Source: Microbacterium luteolum | Lineage (GTDB): Bacteria > Actinomycetota > Actinomycetes > Actinomycetales > Microbacteriaceae | Assembly: GCF_039533965.1 (NCBI RefSeq) | Contig: NZ_BAAAUN010000001.1 | Span: 1,772,950-1,836,949, forward strand | Direction: 5' to 3' | DNA: 64,000 nucleotides | Shown: positions 32,260 to 42,167 of the stretch, in pieces | How positions within the stretch are numbered: the stretch's first letter is position 1 | Layout of the letters: every line of letters starts with the position of its first letter | Notes under the pieces: model-generated | The model's input: only the letters and a program-made list of their open reading frames with translations | Told to the model about the DNA's origin: nothing | The model's database searches: none | Program-made: the position numbers and the translations under genes

Positions 32260-34299
32260 CTACTCGCGGATGACGACGACAGCACCCGCAGCCACCGGCA
32301 CTCGATCGGTGTGCGCGGATCCGGTCAGCAGGTCGGTCCCCGATGCCTCTGCCCAGCCCTCTTCATCGGTGTGGTTGATGAGGAAGAGGTAGGACGCATC
32401 GGCGGAGCTCCGTCGCACGGCCTCGACACCGGGTGACACGACGGCGGTCGGAGCGACCGACGCCTCGGCCAGCAGGCGGTCGACCAGCTCGGTCAGACCC
32501 GTCTCGTCGAGGTCGGTCGACAGGTACCACGCCGTTCCGGCGCCGACCTGCCGGCGCGTGAGAGCGGGGTGTCCGGCGAGCGGGCCCTCGGCGTAACCCG
32601 CGACGATCTCGACGTCGTCCTCCGGCTGCGGATGCCGCAGCCGCTCCGACCACCGGCGTCCGGTCCAGCCGTTGTCCAGGGCGAAGGTCCGCTGCTCCTC
32701 GAGCGGGAAGAACTCCTCGCTCGTCACGCCGACGAGGGAGCGGAACGCGCCCGGATACCCGCCGATGTGCACGGTGCCTGCCTCATCGACGATGCCCGAG
32801 AACCAGGTCACGAGCACGGTGCCACCCGCCTCGACATACTCGTGCAGGGCGCGCGCGTTCTCCTCCGACACCAGGTAGAGCCCCGGAACGATCACGAGCC
32901 GGTAGTCGCCCAGCGGCGACCACGGCGCCACGACATCCGCCGTCACCGCACGTTCGAACAGCGCGTTGTGCACGGCCCGCGCGGTGTCGGCGTAGCGGAG
33001 GTTGTTGGCGGGTTTGAGACCCGACCGCAGCGCCCAGCCCGCCTCGTTGTCGTGGAGCAGTGCCACTTCCGCCGGGGCGACGACCGTGTCCCGCACCTCG
33101 GCGAGCGCGGCGAGCTGCGCACCGAGTGCGACGATGTCGCGGAACACCCGGGTGTCCTTGCCCGCGTGGGGCAGCATCGCGGAGTGGAACTGCTCGGTGC
33201 CGGACTTCGATGCGCGCCACTGGAAGAACATCGCACTGTTGGAGCCGCGCGCGACATGCGCGAGCGCGTGCCGGCTGATCTCCCCCGGAGCCTTCGGCTG
33301 GTTGATCGGATGCCAGCTCGACGCACCGGTCGCGTGCTCCATGAGCATCCACGGCCGACCTCCCGACATGCCGCGCATGCGGTCCCCGCTGAACGCGAGA
33401 TCCTGGTGCTTCCGCGGATCAGGGCCGAACGTGTAGTGGTCGTTCGCCACGATGTCCATCTCGTCGGCCCACCGGGTGTAGTCGACCACGTCGGGACCGA
33501 GACCGACCATGAAGTTGGTGGTGATGGGGAGTTCCGGGGTGAACCGCTGCAGCGCCTCCTTCTCGGCGCGGTACTGCGCGAGGAGCTCGTCGGACGAGAA
33601 GCGCTCGTAGTCGAGGAGATGCCCCGGATTGTGCGCCGTGACGCCCCACGGAGTCGTCACCTCCTCGAACGAAGAGTAGCTGTTGCCCCAGAACGCCATG
33701 CCCCAGGCCGCGTTCAGAGCCTCGACCGTGACGTACTTCTCTGCCACCCACTCGCGGAATCGGGCGTTCGAGACGGGGCAGTGGCAGCGCGCGTTCCCGC
33801 CGCCGAGTTCGTTGCTCACATGCCACATCAGCACGGCCGGGTGACCGGCCACGTGTTCGGCGAGGCGCTCGACGATGCGCACGGCGTACTTCCGGAAGAC
33901 CGTGGACGAAGGGCACCAGCCCAGCCGGCCGCCGGGGGCGAGGGGATGCCCGTGGATGTCCTGCGGCAGGATCTCGGGGTGCAGACGGTGCAGCCACATC
34001 GGCACCGCGGCGGTGGGCGTCGCGAGGTCGACCGCGATGCCGTTCTCGTGCAGCAGATCGAGCATCCGGTCGAGCCATGAGAAGTCGAAGACACCCTCGC
34101 GCGGCTCGTGCACCACCCAGGAGAACACGCCGAGCGTCACGAGGTTCACACCCGCTTCGCGCATCAGCTCCATGTCCTCGAGCACGACATCCCACGACCA
34201 CTGCTCGGGGCTGTAGTCGCCTCCGAACGAGAGTCCTTCGGTCGGCCACTCGACGATCCGGCGAGGGCCGTCGTCCAGGGTCTCGGTGCTACTGGTCAT
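32260..34299 (-). CDS. GH42 beta-galactosidase (second copy)
   Basis: The 679-residue protein starts MTSSTETLDDGPRRIVEWPT. The GH42 barrel has LSFGGDYSPEQWSWDVVLED, acid/base Glu164 in HVSNELGG and nucleophile Glu321 in LLMEHATG. A cysteine-bearing segment GGGNARCHCPVSN (about 166-178) follows the acid/base and may hold the structural zinc site found in some GH42 enzymes. It has no signal peptide. It is the last gene of the eight-gene operon starting with the binding protein at 42086, and overlaps the preceding GH36 stop by 11 bp. It differs clearly from the GH42 at 22422. Confidence 0.92.
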   Translation of the reverse strand: MTSSTETLDDGPRRIVEWPTEGLSFGGDYSPEQWSWDVVLEDMELMREAGVNLVTLGVFSWVVHEPREGVFDFSWLDRMLDLLHENGIAVDLATPTAAVPMWLHRLHPEILPQDIHGHPLAPGGRLGWCPSSTVFRKYAVRIVERLAEHVAGHPAVLMWHVSNELGGGNARCHCPVSNARFREWVAEKYVTVEALNAAWGMAFWGNSYSSFEEVTTPWGVTAHNPGHLLDYERFSSDELLAQYRAEKEALQRFTPELPITTNFMVGLGPDVVDYTRWADEMDIVANDHYTFGPDPRKHQDLAFSGDRMRGMSGGRPWMLMEHATGASSWHPINQPKAPGEISRHALAHVARGSNSAMFFQWRASKSGTEQFHSAMLPHAGKDTRVFRDIVALGAQLAALAEVRDTVVAPAEVALLHDNEAGWALRSGLKPANNLRYADTARAVHNALFERAVTADVVAPWSPLGDYRLVIVPGLYLVSEENARALHEYVEAGGTVLVTWFSGIVDEAGTVHIGGYPGAFRSLVGVTSEEFFPLEEQRTFALDNGWTGRRWSERLRHPQPEDDVEIVAGYAEGPLAGHPALTRRQVGAGTAWYLSTDLDETGLTELVDRLLAEASVAPTAVVSPGVEAVRRSSADASYLFLINHTDEEGWAEASGTDLLTGSAHTDRVPVAAGAVVVIRE

Positions 34300-36490
34300 C
34301 GGGGGTCCTCTCGGGGGAAGGGGCGGGGGATGTCCACGTCACGCGCAGAACGCGGGCGGTCGGTGCCGGCACGGCGACGGTGACGGCGAGCTCTCCGGCC
34401 GCCGCGTCCCACCGCCAAGACCAGCCGTCGGCGGAATCGGGGAAGAAGGCCTCGACCTCGATCTCCTCGCCGCGATGGAACGGCAGCGGGATCACGACCT
34501 CGTCGGCGGCACCGGGGCGCCGCCACAGGCTCACCAGCGCGGAGCCGGCGGGTTCGCGAAGCCCCAGTGCGACCCACGGGGTCTCCCAGGCGGGAAGGCC
34601 CAGCGGCCAGAACGGCACGGCTCGCTCGATGGTCGTCAGCACGCGGCGGTGCGCGTCCACGGCGGCGCGGACGAGCGCCTGCTCGTCCGCCGTCATCCGA
34701 TTGAGATAGCCGGAGAGGTACAGGCGACCGAGGATGCCGTTCACCAGCGCGAAGACCATCTCCTCGCGCGAGCTGCCGGCGACCGGATACGCCCAGTTCC
34801 CGGCCTGCTCGGGAAGCATCGCGGCGGGTGCGGCCGCGGCGATCGTCGCGTACATCACCGGATCCTGCTGGTCGGAGGTGGACTGCAGATGCAGCCGCGA
34901 CAGCATCGCCTGGTCCAGGCGCATCGCGCCCGACGCGCAGCTCTCGATCAGGAGCTCCGGATGCCGCGCCTGCCAGCCGTCGATCACGGCGAGGAGGGCG
35001 CGGTTGTGCTCCAGGAGTCCGGCGCCCGGCGCGAGGCCACCGGCATCCGTCCCCGGTCCGGTCATGGTGTTGTCGTCCATCTTGATGAAGCCGATGCCGT
35101 AGTCGGCCACCAGGCGATCAACGACTGCGTCGACGTGGCCGCGGGCCGCCGGGTCGCGCAGATCCAGCAGATGGCGGCCATGCTCGGCCAGTCGCACCCC
35201 GCCGCGGGAGAAGAACGCCGAGTCGGGGAGCGCCCTCCCCGAGGATGCGACGGCGAGCGGAGAGCGGACGCCGATCACCTCCGGCTCCAGCCACAGCCCC
35301 GCGACCATCCCGTGCGAACGGATCCGGTCGATGACCTCCTCGATGCCGCCAGGGAATCGGCGAGCAGCGGGGCGCCATTCCCCCACCGAGTCCCACCAGC
35401 TCCCGTCCGCGTACCAGCCCGCGTCGATGCAGAAGATGTCGACACCCGCCGCGGCCGCCGCGTCGATGAGCGGCAGCAGCTTCTCGGTCGTCGGATCGCC
35501 CATGAGCGTGTTCATGTAGTCGTTGAAGACGACGGGCAGACGACGATCCGCGGCGCGCACGTGCCGGACGGCCCGACGCTGCCACGTCATCCGCGAAAGC
35601 ACCTCGTCCATTCCCCCGGACGCGACGACGACCGACGCCGGCACGCTCGTGAACGAGTCGCCCGGCCGCAGTCGCACGCTCCACTGGTTGTCCTGATCGG
35701 TCGGGCCGGTGAGCAGCAGATAGGCGCCGTGCCGGGTCTCCCCGATCTCGAAGCCCCAGGGGCCGTTGTGCTCGATCTGCCAGGCGAGGGCGTAGTCGCC
35801 GGACTCCGCGAGGAGCGCCGCCGTCGGAACATGCTCGCCGCTGGACCACGAACCCCGATCGGCGACGTGTATCCGGCTGCGCGGAGGGTGATGCTGCAGG
35901 TCGCGATCGATGCGCGCGAGCCCGGAGTCTCGGAGCGAGCGTGTCGACCAGCGCCCCTCGCTCACCCAGTCGTTCGCGGCGGACGCGAGCTGGAACCCGT
36001 CGACGTCGGGAGCCTCCGTCAGGAACGCCCCGGTGGCGAAGGTCGAGACGAAGTCGAGCACGATCGAGGCGGCCTCGACACCGCCCGCCGGCGACGGCGC
36101 ATACGAGACCTCCGACCAGGTCCGGAATCCTCCGACACCGGGAGTCACCTCGAAGACGCTCGTCACGGCGAGCCCCGTCTCCTCATCGCGTTGGCGGATG
36201 CGCAGCGTGTGTTCCTCGACGACATGCGACTCGTGGCGGAGCCGCGCGCCGATGACCGTGTCCACGTTGCGGAAGCCCCCGGGAAAGCGCCCGTGCCCGA
36301 ACGCCGAGATCTCGACGAGCGGCTGCCGGAGGGCAGGCGCCAGCACGGCGGCTCCTGCTCGCGACGTGCCAGGAGCCCCCAGCCCGATGAGCGACACCGG
36401 CGCGTCCCGTCCGATCGCGAACACGAGTTCGAGCGCGTCGTCACCCCAGACGAGAACGTCGTCGCCGGGTCGGCCGAGCTCCTCAGGCAC
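34289..36490 (-). CDS. GH36-like alpha-galactosidase, divergent subgroup
   Basis: The GTG at 36490, overlapping the ATPase stop by 8 bp, gives 733 residues. It shows a GH36 plan with altered motifs: FCIDAGWYADGSWWDSVGEW, GLWLEPEVIG, GFIKMDDN (nucleophile candidate Asp472; the usual motif is KWDxNR), IESCASGAMRLDQAMLSR and LQSTSDQQDP (acid/base candidate Asp). These differences set it apart from the GH36 enzymes at 30048 and 42244, so its specificity may differ (another alpha-galactoside or related linkage). It lies in the operon between the ABC ATPases and a GH42. Confidence 0.85.
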   Translation of the reverse strand: MPEELGRPGDDVLVWGDDALELVFAIGRDAPVSLIGLGAPGTSRAGAAVLAPALRQPLVEISAFGHGRFPGGFRNVDTVIGARLRHESHVVEEHTLRIRQRDEETGLAVTSVFEVTPGVGGFRTWSEVSYAPSPAGGVEAASIVLDFVSTFATGAFLTEAPDVDGFQLASAANDWVSEGRWSTRSLRDSGLARIDRDLQHHPPRSRIHVADRGSWSSGEHVPTAALLAESGDYALAWQIEHNGPWGFEIGETRHGAYLLLTGPTDQDNQWSVRLRPGDSFTSVPASVVVASGGMDEVLSRMTWQRRAVRHVRAADRRLPVVFNDYMNTLMGDPTTEKLLPLIDAAAAAGVDIFCIDAGWYADGSWWDSVGEWRPAARRFPGGIEEVIDRIRSHGMVAGLWLEPEVIGVRSPLAVASSGRALPDSAFFSRGGVRLAEHGRHLLDLRDPAARGHVDAVVDRLVADYGIGFIKMDDNTMTGPGTDAGGLAPGAGLLEHNRALLAVIDGWQARHPELLIESCASGAMRLDQAMLSRLHLQSTSDQQDPVMYATIAAAAPAAMLPEQAGNWAYPVAGSSREEMVFALVNGILGRLYLSGYLNRMTADEQALVRAAVDAHRRVLTTIERAVPFWPLGLPAWETPWVALGLREPAGSALVSLWRRPGAADEVVIPLPFHRGEEIEVEAFFPDSADGWSWRWDAAAGELAVTVAVPAPTARVLRVTWTSPAPSPERTPDDQ

Positions 36491-37379
36491 GGGCCGGTTC
36501 CCGCTCCGAGCCCTCCCAGGACTGCGTGAAGTGGTTGTAGCAGATGGAGTTGTCCAGAGTCGAGCGGTCGGGAGCGGCCTCACTCGACACGACCTTCCCG
36601 ATCTTCTCCGGGTCGGGCGCGGCGATCGCGAGCAGGCGCGTGTAGCCGTGCTGCGGGTTGAGGATGACGTCATCGGCAGGCCCGCGCTCCACGACTCGGC
36701 CGTGGTACAGCACGAGGATCTCGTCGGAGAAGTGCCGGGCGGTCGCGAGGTCGTGCGTGATGTACAGCAGCGCCAGGTTGTCCTCGCGCTGCAGTCGTCC
36801 GAGCAGGTTGAGCACGCCGAGGCGGATCGACACGTCGAGCATCGACACCGGCTCGTCGGCGATCAGGACCTCGGCACCCGGTGCGAGGGCACGGGCGATC
36901 GCGACGCGCTGTCGCTGGCCGCCCGAGAGCTCGTGCGGGCGCCGGATCGCGACGTCCTCCGCCGGTGTGAGGTTCACCCGATCGAGCATGCTCAGCACCT
37001 TCTCGTGCACCGCCACCGTGCCGGAGGCGCGACGGTGGATGCGGATGGGGCGTGCGATGTGATGCTCGATGCTGTGGAACGGGTTCAGCGACGCGAACGG
37101 GTCCTGGAACACCATCTGCACGTGCCGGCGGTAGAGCGAGCGCGGCATCGGCGTGCCGTCGTCGAGCGTGACGTCGATCTGCCCCGACGTCGGCTTCTCG
37201 AGCCGGGACAGCATCCGCGCGATCGTCGACTTGCCCGACCCCGACTCGCCGACGAGAGCGATCGTCCGTCCGGGGACGAGGTCGAACGAGACCCCGTCCA
37301 CCGCGCGGAACGCGCCGCGGCGCAGACCCTTCCTGATCGTGTAGTCCTTCGTCAGATCGGTCACTCGGATCGTGGTCAT
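36483..37379 (-). CDS. Dpp/Opp-type ABC transporter ATP-binding protein (DppF-like)
   Basis: The 298-residue ATPase has Walker [10 protein letters not shown] (about residues 43-51), Q-loop [11 protein letters not shown], signature LSGGQRQRV and Walker [13 protein letters not shown]. An oligopeptide-transporter C-terminal extension is present ([16 protein letters not shown]). Its start is ATGA-coupled to the second ATPase, and its stop overlaps the GH36 start. With the adjacent permeases and family-5 binding protein it forms a complete peptide-type importer. The surrounding glycosidases indicate that oligosaccharides are the cargo. Confidence 0.92.
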   Translation of the reverse strand: MTTIRVTDLTKDYTIRKGLRRGAFRAVDGVSFDLVPGRTIALVGESGSGKSTIARMLSRLEKPTSGQIDVTLDDGTPMPRSLYRRHVQMVFQDPFASLNPFHSIEHHIARPIRIHRRASGTVAVHEKVLSMLDRVNLTPAEDVAIRRPHELSGGQRQRVAIARALAPGAEVLIADEPVSMLDVSIRLGVLNLLGRLQREDNLALLYITHDLATARHFSDEILVLYHGRVVERGPADDVILNPQHGYTRLLAIAAPDPEKIGKVVSSEAAPDRSTLDNSICYNHFTQSWEGSEREPARA

Positions 37380-38272
37380 GAGCGCTGCACCTGTCCCTCG
37401 TCGTCGCCGGTTCGGATGAATGCCCCGCGCGATCCGCTGAGGCTCGGGAAGGAGGAGAGCAGCTGCCGGGTGTACTCGTGCTCCGGCGCACGGTAGATCC
37501 GATCGGCCGTGCCGAGCTCGACGATCTCGCCGCGCAGCATGATGGCGATGCGGTCGCTGATCTCCAGCAGCAGCGGCAGGTCGTGCGTGATGAAGATGAC
37601 CGCGAAGTCGAGCTCGTCGCGCAGCCGCACGATCTCCCGCAGGATGTCCCGCTGCACGACGACATCCAGGGCGGTCGTGGGCTCGTCCATGATCATGACC
37701 TGGGGCTCGAGCAGCATCGCCATGGCGATCATGACGCGCTGCCGCATGCCTCCGGAGAGCTCGTGCGGATAGGAGTGCAGGCGGCGACGGTCCACCCCGA
37801 CCCGCTCGAGCACATCGCCAGCGCGCTGGGTGCGCTCCTTCTTCGACATCTCCGAGCGGTGGGTCAGCAAGACGTCGTCCAGCTGGGCGCGCACCGTCGT
37901 CACCGGGTTAAGGGCGTTCATCGCCCCTTGGAACACCATCGACAGCTTCGTCCAGCGGAAGGCCCGGAGCTGATCCTCGTCCAGCGCCAGCAGGTCGAGG
38001 TCGCTGCCGTCGCGATCATGGAAGGTGATGCTGCCCGACGAGATGCGGGCCGGGGGCTTGTGGAGCCGGTTGATCGCGTAGGCCAGCGTGGTCTTCCCGC
38101 ATCCGGATTCCCCGGCGAGGCCGAGGATCTCGCCCGGAGCGAGAGAGAAGGACGCGTTCTTCACCGCCGTGACGGGGTGGTCGACCTCGTAGACGACCGA
38201 CAGGTCCTCGATGCTGATCACGGCCGGCCGGTCCGAACCGGTCCGCGTGCGGGTCTCCTCCGAGATCGTCAT
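37376..38272 (-). CDS. Dpp/Opp-type ABC transporter ATP-binding protein (DppD-like)
   Basis: The ATG at 38272, inside the permease stop (ATGA), gives 298 residues. Motifs are Walker A GESGCGKTT, Q-loop FQGAMNALNPV, signature LSGGMRQRV, Walker B VMIMDEPTTALD and H-loop FITHDLP. The C-terminal RAPEHEYTRQLLSSFPSL-type extension is characteristic of oligopeptide transporter ATPases. It acts as a heterodimer with the ATPase at 36483. Confidence 0.92.
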   Translation of the reverse strand: MTISEETRTRTGSDRPAVISIEDLSVVYEVDHPVTAVKNASFSLAPGEILGLAGESGCGKTTLAYAINRLHKPPARISSGSITFHDRDGSDLDLLALDEDQLRAFRWTKLSMVFQGAMNALNPVTTVRAQLDDVLLTHRSEMSKKERTQRAGDVLERVGVDRRRLHSYPHELSGGMRQRVMIAMAMLLEPQVMIMDEPTTALDVVVQRDILREIVRLRDELDFAVIFITHDLPLLLEISDRIAIMLRGEIVELGTADRIYRAPEHEYTRQLLSSFPSLSGSRGAFIRTGDDEGQVQRS

Positions 38273-39282
38273 GCGGCTGCCTTCCTCTCCCGCGTCACGC
38301 GAGAGCGCTCGAGACGGGCGGCGACCCTGGCGCGCTTGCGGTGCAGCCGGACGTTCTTGAGTTTCGGGTTGATGATCTCGTCGATCGAGAAGTTGATCAG
38401 CGACAGCCCCATGCCGAACAGCGCGATGATGAGGCCGGGCGGCACGAACCACCACCACGCGCCCAGGGAGAGCGCGAAGCCGTTCTGCGCGTAGAACAGC
38501 ATGGTGCCGAGAGTCGACGAGTTCGAGGCGCCGAGGCCGAGGAACGAGAGCCCCGCCTCACCGAGGATCGCCGCGATCACGGCAAAGACGAACTGCGACG
38601 CGAGCACGGGGAGCAGGTTCGGCAGGATCTCGACGGCGATCACACGACCGGCGCGCTCTCCGGCCACCCGGGATGCCGCGACGTAGTCGCGATTGCGGAT
38701 GGAGAGTGTCTGCGCACGCAGCACACGGCTGGACGCCGCCCACCCGGTGATGGCGAGGACGACCGCGATCGTCCAGAGACCGCGCTGCGCCTGCGGGACG
38801 AATCCCGAGATCACGATCACGAGCGGCAGTCCGGGGATCACCAGGAAGACGTTCGAGAAGAGGGAGAACGCCTCATCCGCGAACCCGCCGATGTACGCCC
38901 CCAGGATGCCGAAGAAGGCGGACAGGATCGTCGCGAGCACGCCGACGATGAGGCCGATCTGCAGGGAGCCGGCCGTCGCGAAGGCCAACTGCGCGAACAC
39001 GTCCTGTCCGGTCTGCGTCGTACCGAGGATGTGCTCGGCGCTCGGCGGCTGCAGACCCGAGTCCCGGATGGTCGTCGGATCCTGCACGAGGAGCGGTCCG
39101 ATGATGCCGAACAGGGCGATGCCGCCGACGAGCACGAGACCGAAGGCGAGCCACGGCGTCATGGTGGGGAGCATCATCCGCCACGGCGAGCGCGGCTTCC
39201 TGCCCCGTTCGGCGGCGGCCGTGGCCAGGGCCATGGTCGCATCGGGGACGTTGGGCTCGGTGCGGGGAGCGAGGTTCGTCAT
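38269..39282 (-). CDS. Dpp/Opp-type ABC transporter permease (DppC-like)
   Basis: The 337-residue membrane protein has a cytoplasmic N-terminus, a first helix (WLAFGLVLVGGIALFGIIGP), a periplasmic-side loop with HILGTTQTGQDVF typical of DppC proteins, five more helices, and the ATPase-contact loop YVAASRVAGERAGRVIAVEI. A basic C-terminal tail of about 30 residues (KNVRLHRKRARVAARLERSR) is longer than usual. It is coupled by ATGA to the downstream ATPase. Confidence 0.91.
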   Translation of the reverse strand: MTNLAPRTEPNVPDATMALATAAAERGRKPRSPWRMMLPTMTPWLAFGLVLVGGIALFGIIGPLLVQDPTTIRDSGLQPPSAEHILGTTQTGQDVFAQLAFATAGSLQIGLIVGVLATILSAFFGILGAYIGGFADEAFSLFSNVFLVIPGLPLVIVISGFVPQAQRGLWTIAVVLAITGWAASSRVLRAQTLSIRNRDYVAASRVAGERAGRVIAVEILPNLLPVLASQFVFAVIAAILGEAGLSFLGLGASNSSTLGTMLFYAQNGFALSLGAWWWFVPPGLIIALFGMGLSLINFSIDEIINPKLKNVRLHRKRARVAARLERSRVTRERKAAA

Positions 39283-39343
39283 CGGCTGAGTCCTTCCGGG
39301 AAGAGCAGCGCGCGGATCGGCACCGGCGTCATCGCCGCCGACA

Positions 39344-40333
39344 TCAGGCGTTCACCCGCGTGCGAGGGTCGATGAGCCCGTAGAACAGATCGACGATGAG
39401 GTTGGCGACCAGGACGGCCAGGGTGATGAAGAGGAACAGCCCCTGCATCAGCGCGTAGTCGTTGTTGGTGACGGCCGAGAGCAGCTTCGATCCGATGCCG
39501 GGGTAGGAGAAGACCTGCTCGGTGACGATGGAGCCGGAGACGACGAACCCGAGGGAGATGGCGAAGCCGGCGACCGAGGGCAGCACGGCGTTGCGGGCCG
39601 CGTAGTGGCGGAGGATCCGCCCCGGGCTGAGCCCCTTCGCCTGCGCGGTGAGGATGTAGTCCTCGGAGAGGGTCGACACCATCATGTTGCGCATCCCGAG
39701 CAGCCATCCGCCGACCGAGGCGATCACGATCGTCAGCGCGGGGAGGAATCCGTATTGGATCGCCGAGGCGATGAACTCCCACGAGAACCCGGGGTCCAGG
39801 ATCACGTCGTACCCGCCCTGCGAGGGGAAGAGCTTGAGCGTCGATGCGAAGAAGTACACGAGCAGCAGCGCCAGCCAGAAGTACGGGACGGCGGCGAGCA
39901 GCGTGGTCGCGGGGATCAGCGAGTCGAGCCAGGTCCCCGGCTTCCAGCCGACGATGGCCCCGAGCGCCACCCCGATGACCGTGGCGAGGACCGTGGACAC
40001 GCCCACGAGCATGATGGTCCAGGGCAGCGAGGTGTTGATCACCTCGATGACGGGCGTCGGGAAGTAGCTGACCGAGACCCCGAGGTCGCCCCGGAAGATG
40101 TTGATCAGATAGTTCCAGTACTGGACGAGCAGCGGTTCCGAGGAATCGCCACCGAGAAGGAGCTCGTAGGCCTTGCGCGTGTCCGGGGTGACGATGCCGC
40201 CCCGTTGCTGCAGCTTGGCCAGCAAGATGTCGACGGGGTTCCCCGGCAGCAGCCGCGGAATCAGGAAGTTGAGGGTCAGCGCCGCCCAGAGGGCGATGAG
40301 ATAGAACCCCAGCTTTCGGACGAAGTAGTTCAC
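39344..40333 (-). CDS. Dpp/Opp-type ABC transporter permease (DppB-like)
   Basis: The 329-residue protein starts MNYFVRKLGFYLIALWAALT, the standard DppB first helix, followed by FLIPRLLPGNPVDILLAKLQ. It contains the LGVSVSYFPTPVIEVINTSL segment and an EAA-like loop YILTAQAKGLSPGRILRHYA. It ends LFYGLIDPRTRVNA, as DppB proteins do. It lies between the binding protein and the DppC-like permease, with a 61-bp gap to the latter. Confidence 0.91.
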   Translation of the reverse strand: MNYFVRKLGFYLIALWAALTLNFLIPRLLPGNPVDILLAKLQQRGGIVTPDTRKAYELLLGGDSSEPLLVQYWNYLINIFRGDLGVSVSYFPTPVIEVINTSLPWTIMLVGVSTVLATVIGVALGAIVGWKPGTWLDSLIPATTLLAAVPYFWLALLLVYFFASTLKLFPSQGGYDVILDPGFSWEFIASAIQYGFLPALTIVIASVGGWLLGMRNMMVSTLSEDYILTAQAKGLSPGRILRHYAARNAVLPSVAGFAISLGFVVSGSIVTEQVFSYPGIGSKLLSAVTNNDYALMQGLFLFITLAVLVANLIVDLFYGLIDPRTRVNA

Positions 40334-40385
40334 AGCATCCGTCCCTGTCCCCGCTCGCCGCGCTCCTTCTCGGTGACGATCACGA

Positions 40386-42086
40386 TCACTCCCCCGCCGG
40401 CTTCAGCGACTTGAAGATCTGCGCGTTGTCCGGCGAGGCCCAGACCGCCGGGAACGCGTAGAGGTCGTCCTGCGTCGGCCATCCGGTGAACTTGTCGACG
40501 TTGAACTCGCTGGTCGTGCCACCCGTCAGGACGGGGATGTACGGCATCGCGGCGACGATCTTCTCCTGGATGATGTCGAACTGCACCTGTCGCGTCTCGG
40601 CGTCCTCCGGGTTGGTCGCCTTGAGCACTGCGAGTGCGGCGTCCACGTCCGGGTCGCTGAATCGGGCGACGTTCTGCGGCGCGACCTCACCGACGGGTGC
40701 CGTGAAGGCCGTGTTGAAGTACTTGTCGTAGAGGTAGTAGGGGTCGGACGCGGCGCCTTGGCCGAGCGAGTCGATCGCCAGCTGGTACGTGCCCTTGCCC
40801 TTCTTGTCTGTCCACTCGTTCCACGACGACTGCGAGACGCGCAGATCGATTCCGGCGGCCTTGAGCTGCTGCGCCATCGTGTCGATCGCGGTGATGTAGT
40901 CGGTCCAGCCGGTCACGACCTCCACGGTCAGGGAGAGCGTCTCGCCGTCCTTCGCGTAGATGCCGTCCGATCCCTTCGCCCAGCCGGCGGCCTCGAGGAT
41001 CTCGGCAGCCGTGTCGGGGTCGGCGGCACCGGGCGCGACGGGCTCGGCGACGGCGGACGAGATCAGGTCCTTCTGCGTCGTGGTGAGCGCGAACGTCGGC
41101 GAGATCTCGCTCGCGGTGTTCTGGAATGCCAGCGAGTTGACCTGATCGCGGTTCAGCGCGGCGTACACGGCCTGGCGCACGGCAGGATCCGTCTGCGGAC
41201 CCGTGCAGCCGAGCTCGGCGCTCGAGCAGGTGAGCAGTGCGACCTGGTTCTGCGGGATGGTGATCGCGTCGTATCCGGGGTAGGTCGTGGACACGTTCTC
41301 GATGTCGGGCACCGGGCCCGTCTGCCAGTCGATCGTGCCGGCCTTGAGCGCGTCCACGCCGGCGGTGTTGCCGGACAGCGAGAGGTAGCGGATCGCCTTC
41401 ACCGCGGGGGCGCCGTCCCAGTAGTCCTCGTTGGCTGCGAGCGTGAACGCCTGCGGCTTGAAGTTGTCGAGCGTGTACGGACCCGTGCCGACCGGCTTCT
41501 CCATCACGTCGGTCGTGGGGTCGATCCCGGACCAGATGTGCTCGGGCACGATCGGGGTGCGGCCGAGCAGGGTCGGCCCGCTCACGAACGCGGGGTGGTC
41601 CCAGGTGAACACGACGTGCGTGTCGTCGGTGGCCTCGACGGTCCCGTCGAAGCCACCGTTGTTCAACGAGGGCGTGTCGAGGAGCAGCTGGAAGGTGAAC
41701 GCCACGTCGTCGGCGGTGAAGTCCTCGCCGTCCGACCAGGTGACGCCCTCGCGCAACGTGACGGAGAGCTGCGTGCCGTCCTCGTTCCAGGTGTACTCGG
41801 TGCCGAGCAGAGGCGTGTACGCCTCGGTGTTCACGTTCGTGACGAAGAAGAGCGACTCGAAGATCGTGCCGATTCCGCCGATCTGCGACGGCGAGTAGGG
41901 GTTGAAGTTGATCTGATAGTCGCCGGACTGCCCCGTGTACGCGATCAGGGTGTCCGCCGATCCGGAGGCGGAACCGCCGGATGCCGGCGCGCAGCCCGCG
42001 AGCAGGAGGGTGGTGGCCATCGCGGCCGAGGCTCCCGCCAGGGCCATCCGGATGCCGGCGCGTGGGCGCTTCGTGCTGAGGAACAT
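40386..42086 (-). CDS. Family-5 ABC substrate-binding lipoprotein (oligosaccharide-type)
   Basis: The ATG at 42086 follows AAAGGAC and gives 566 residues. The signal peptide MFLSTKRPRAGIRMALAGAS continues to the lipobox LLAGC (Cys32). The SBP_bac_5 fold is seen in LLGTEYTWNEDGTQLSVTLR and GVTWSDGEDFTADDVAFTFQ (about residues 110-145). In other bacteria, peptide-type transporters of this class import cello-, manno- or galacto-oligosaccharides. Heading an operon with GH36 and GH42 genes, this protein probably binds such an oligosaccharide. It is divergent from the GH36 at 42244 across a ROK-type operator. Confidence 0.91.
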   Translation of the reverse strand: MFLSTKRPRAGIRMALAGASAAMATTLLLAGCAPASGGSASGSADTLIAYTGQSGDYQINFNPYSPSQIGGIGTIFESLFFVTNVNTEAYTPLLGTEYTWNEDGTQLSVTLREGVTWSDGEDFTADDVAFTFQLLLDTPSLNNGGFDGTVEATDDTHVVFTWDHPAFVSGPTLLGRTPIVPEHIWSGIDPTTDVMEKPVGTGPYTLDNFKPQAFTLAANEDYWDGAPAVKAIRYLSLSGNTAGVDALKAGTIDWQTGPVPDIENVSTTYPGYDAITIPQNQVALLTCSSAELGCTGPQTDPAVRQAVYAALNRDQVNSLAFQNTASEISPTFALTTTQKDLISSAVAEPVAPGAADPDTAAEILEAAGWAKGSDGIYAKDGETLSLTVEVVTGWTDYITAIDTMAQQLKAAGIDLRVSQSSWNEWTDKKGKGTYQLAIDSLGQGAASDPYYLYDKYFNTAFTAPVGEVAPQNVARFSDPDVDAALAVLKATNPEDAETRQVQFDIIQEKIVAAMPYIPVLTGGTTSEFNVDKFTGWPTQDDLYAFPAVWASPDNAQIFKSLKPAGE

Positions 42087-42167
42087 CGTCGTCCTTTCCC
42101 AGGCGCGCCACCCGAGGGGTTGTCCGCGCCGACTGTGTGAGTGGAAGGAATCTCCATCTACCGCCCT

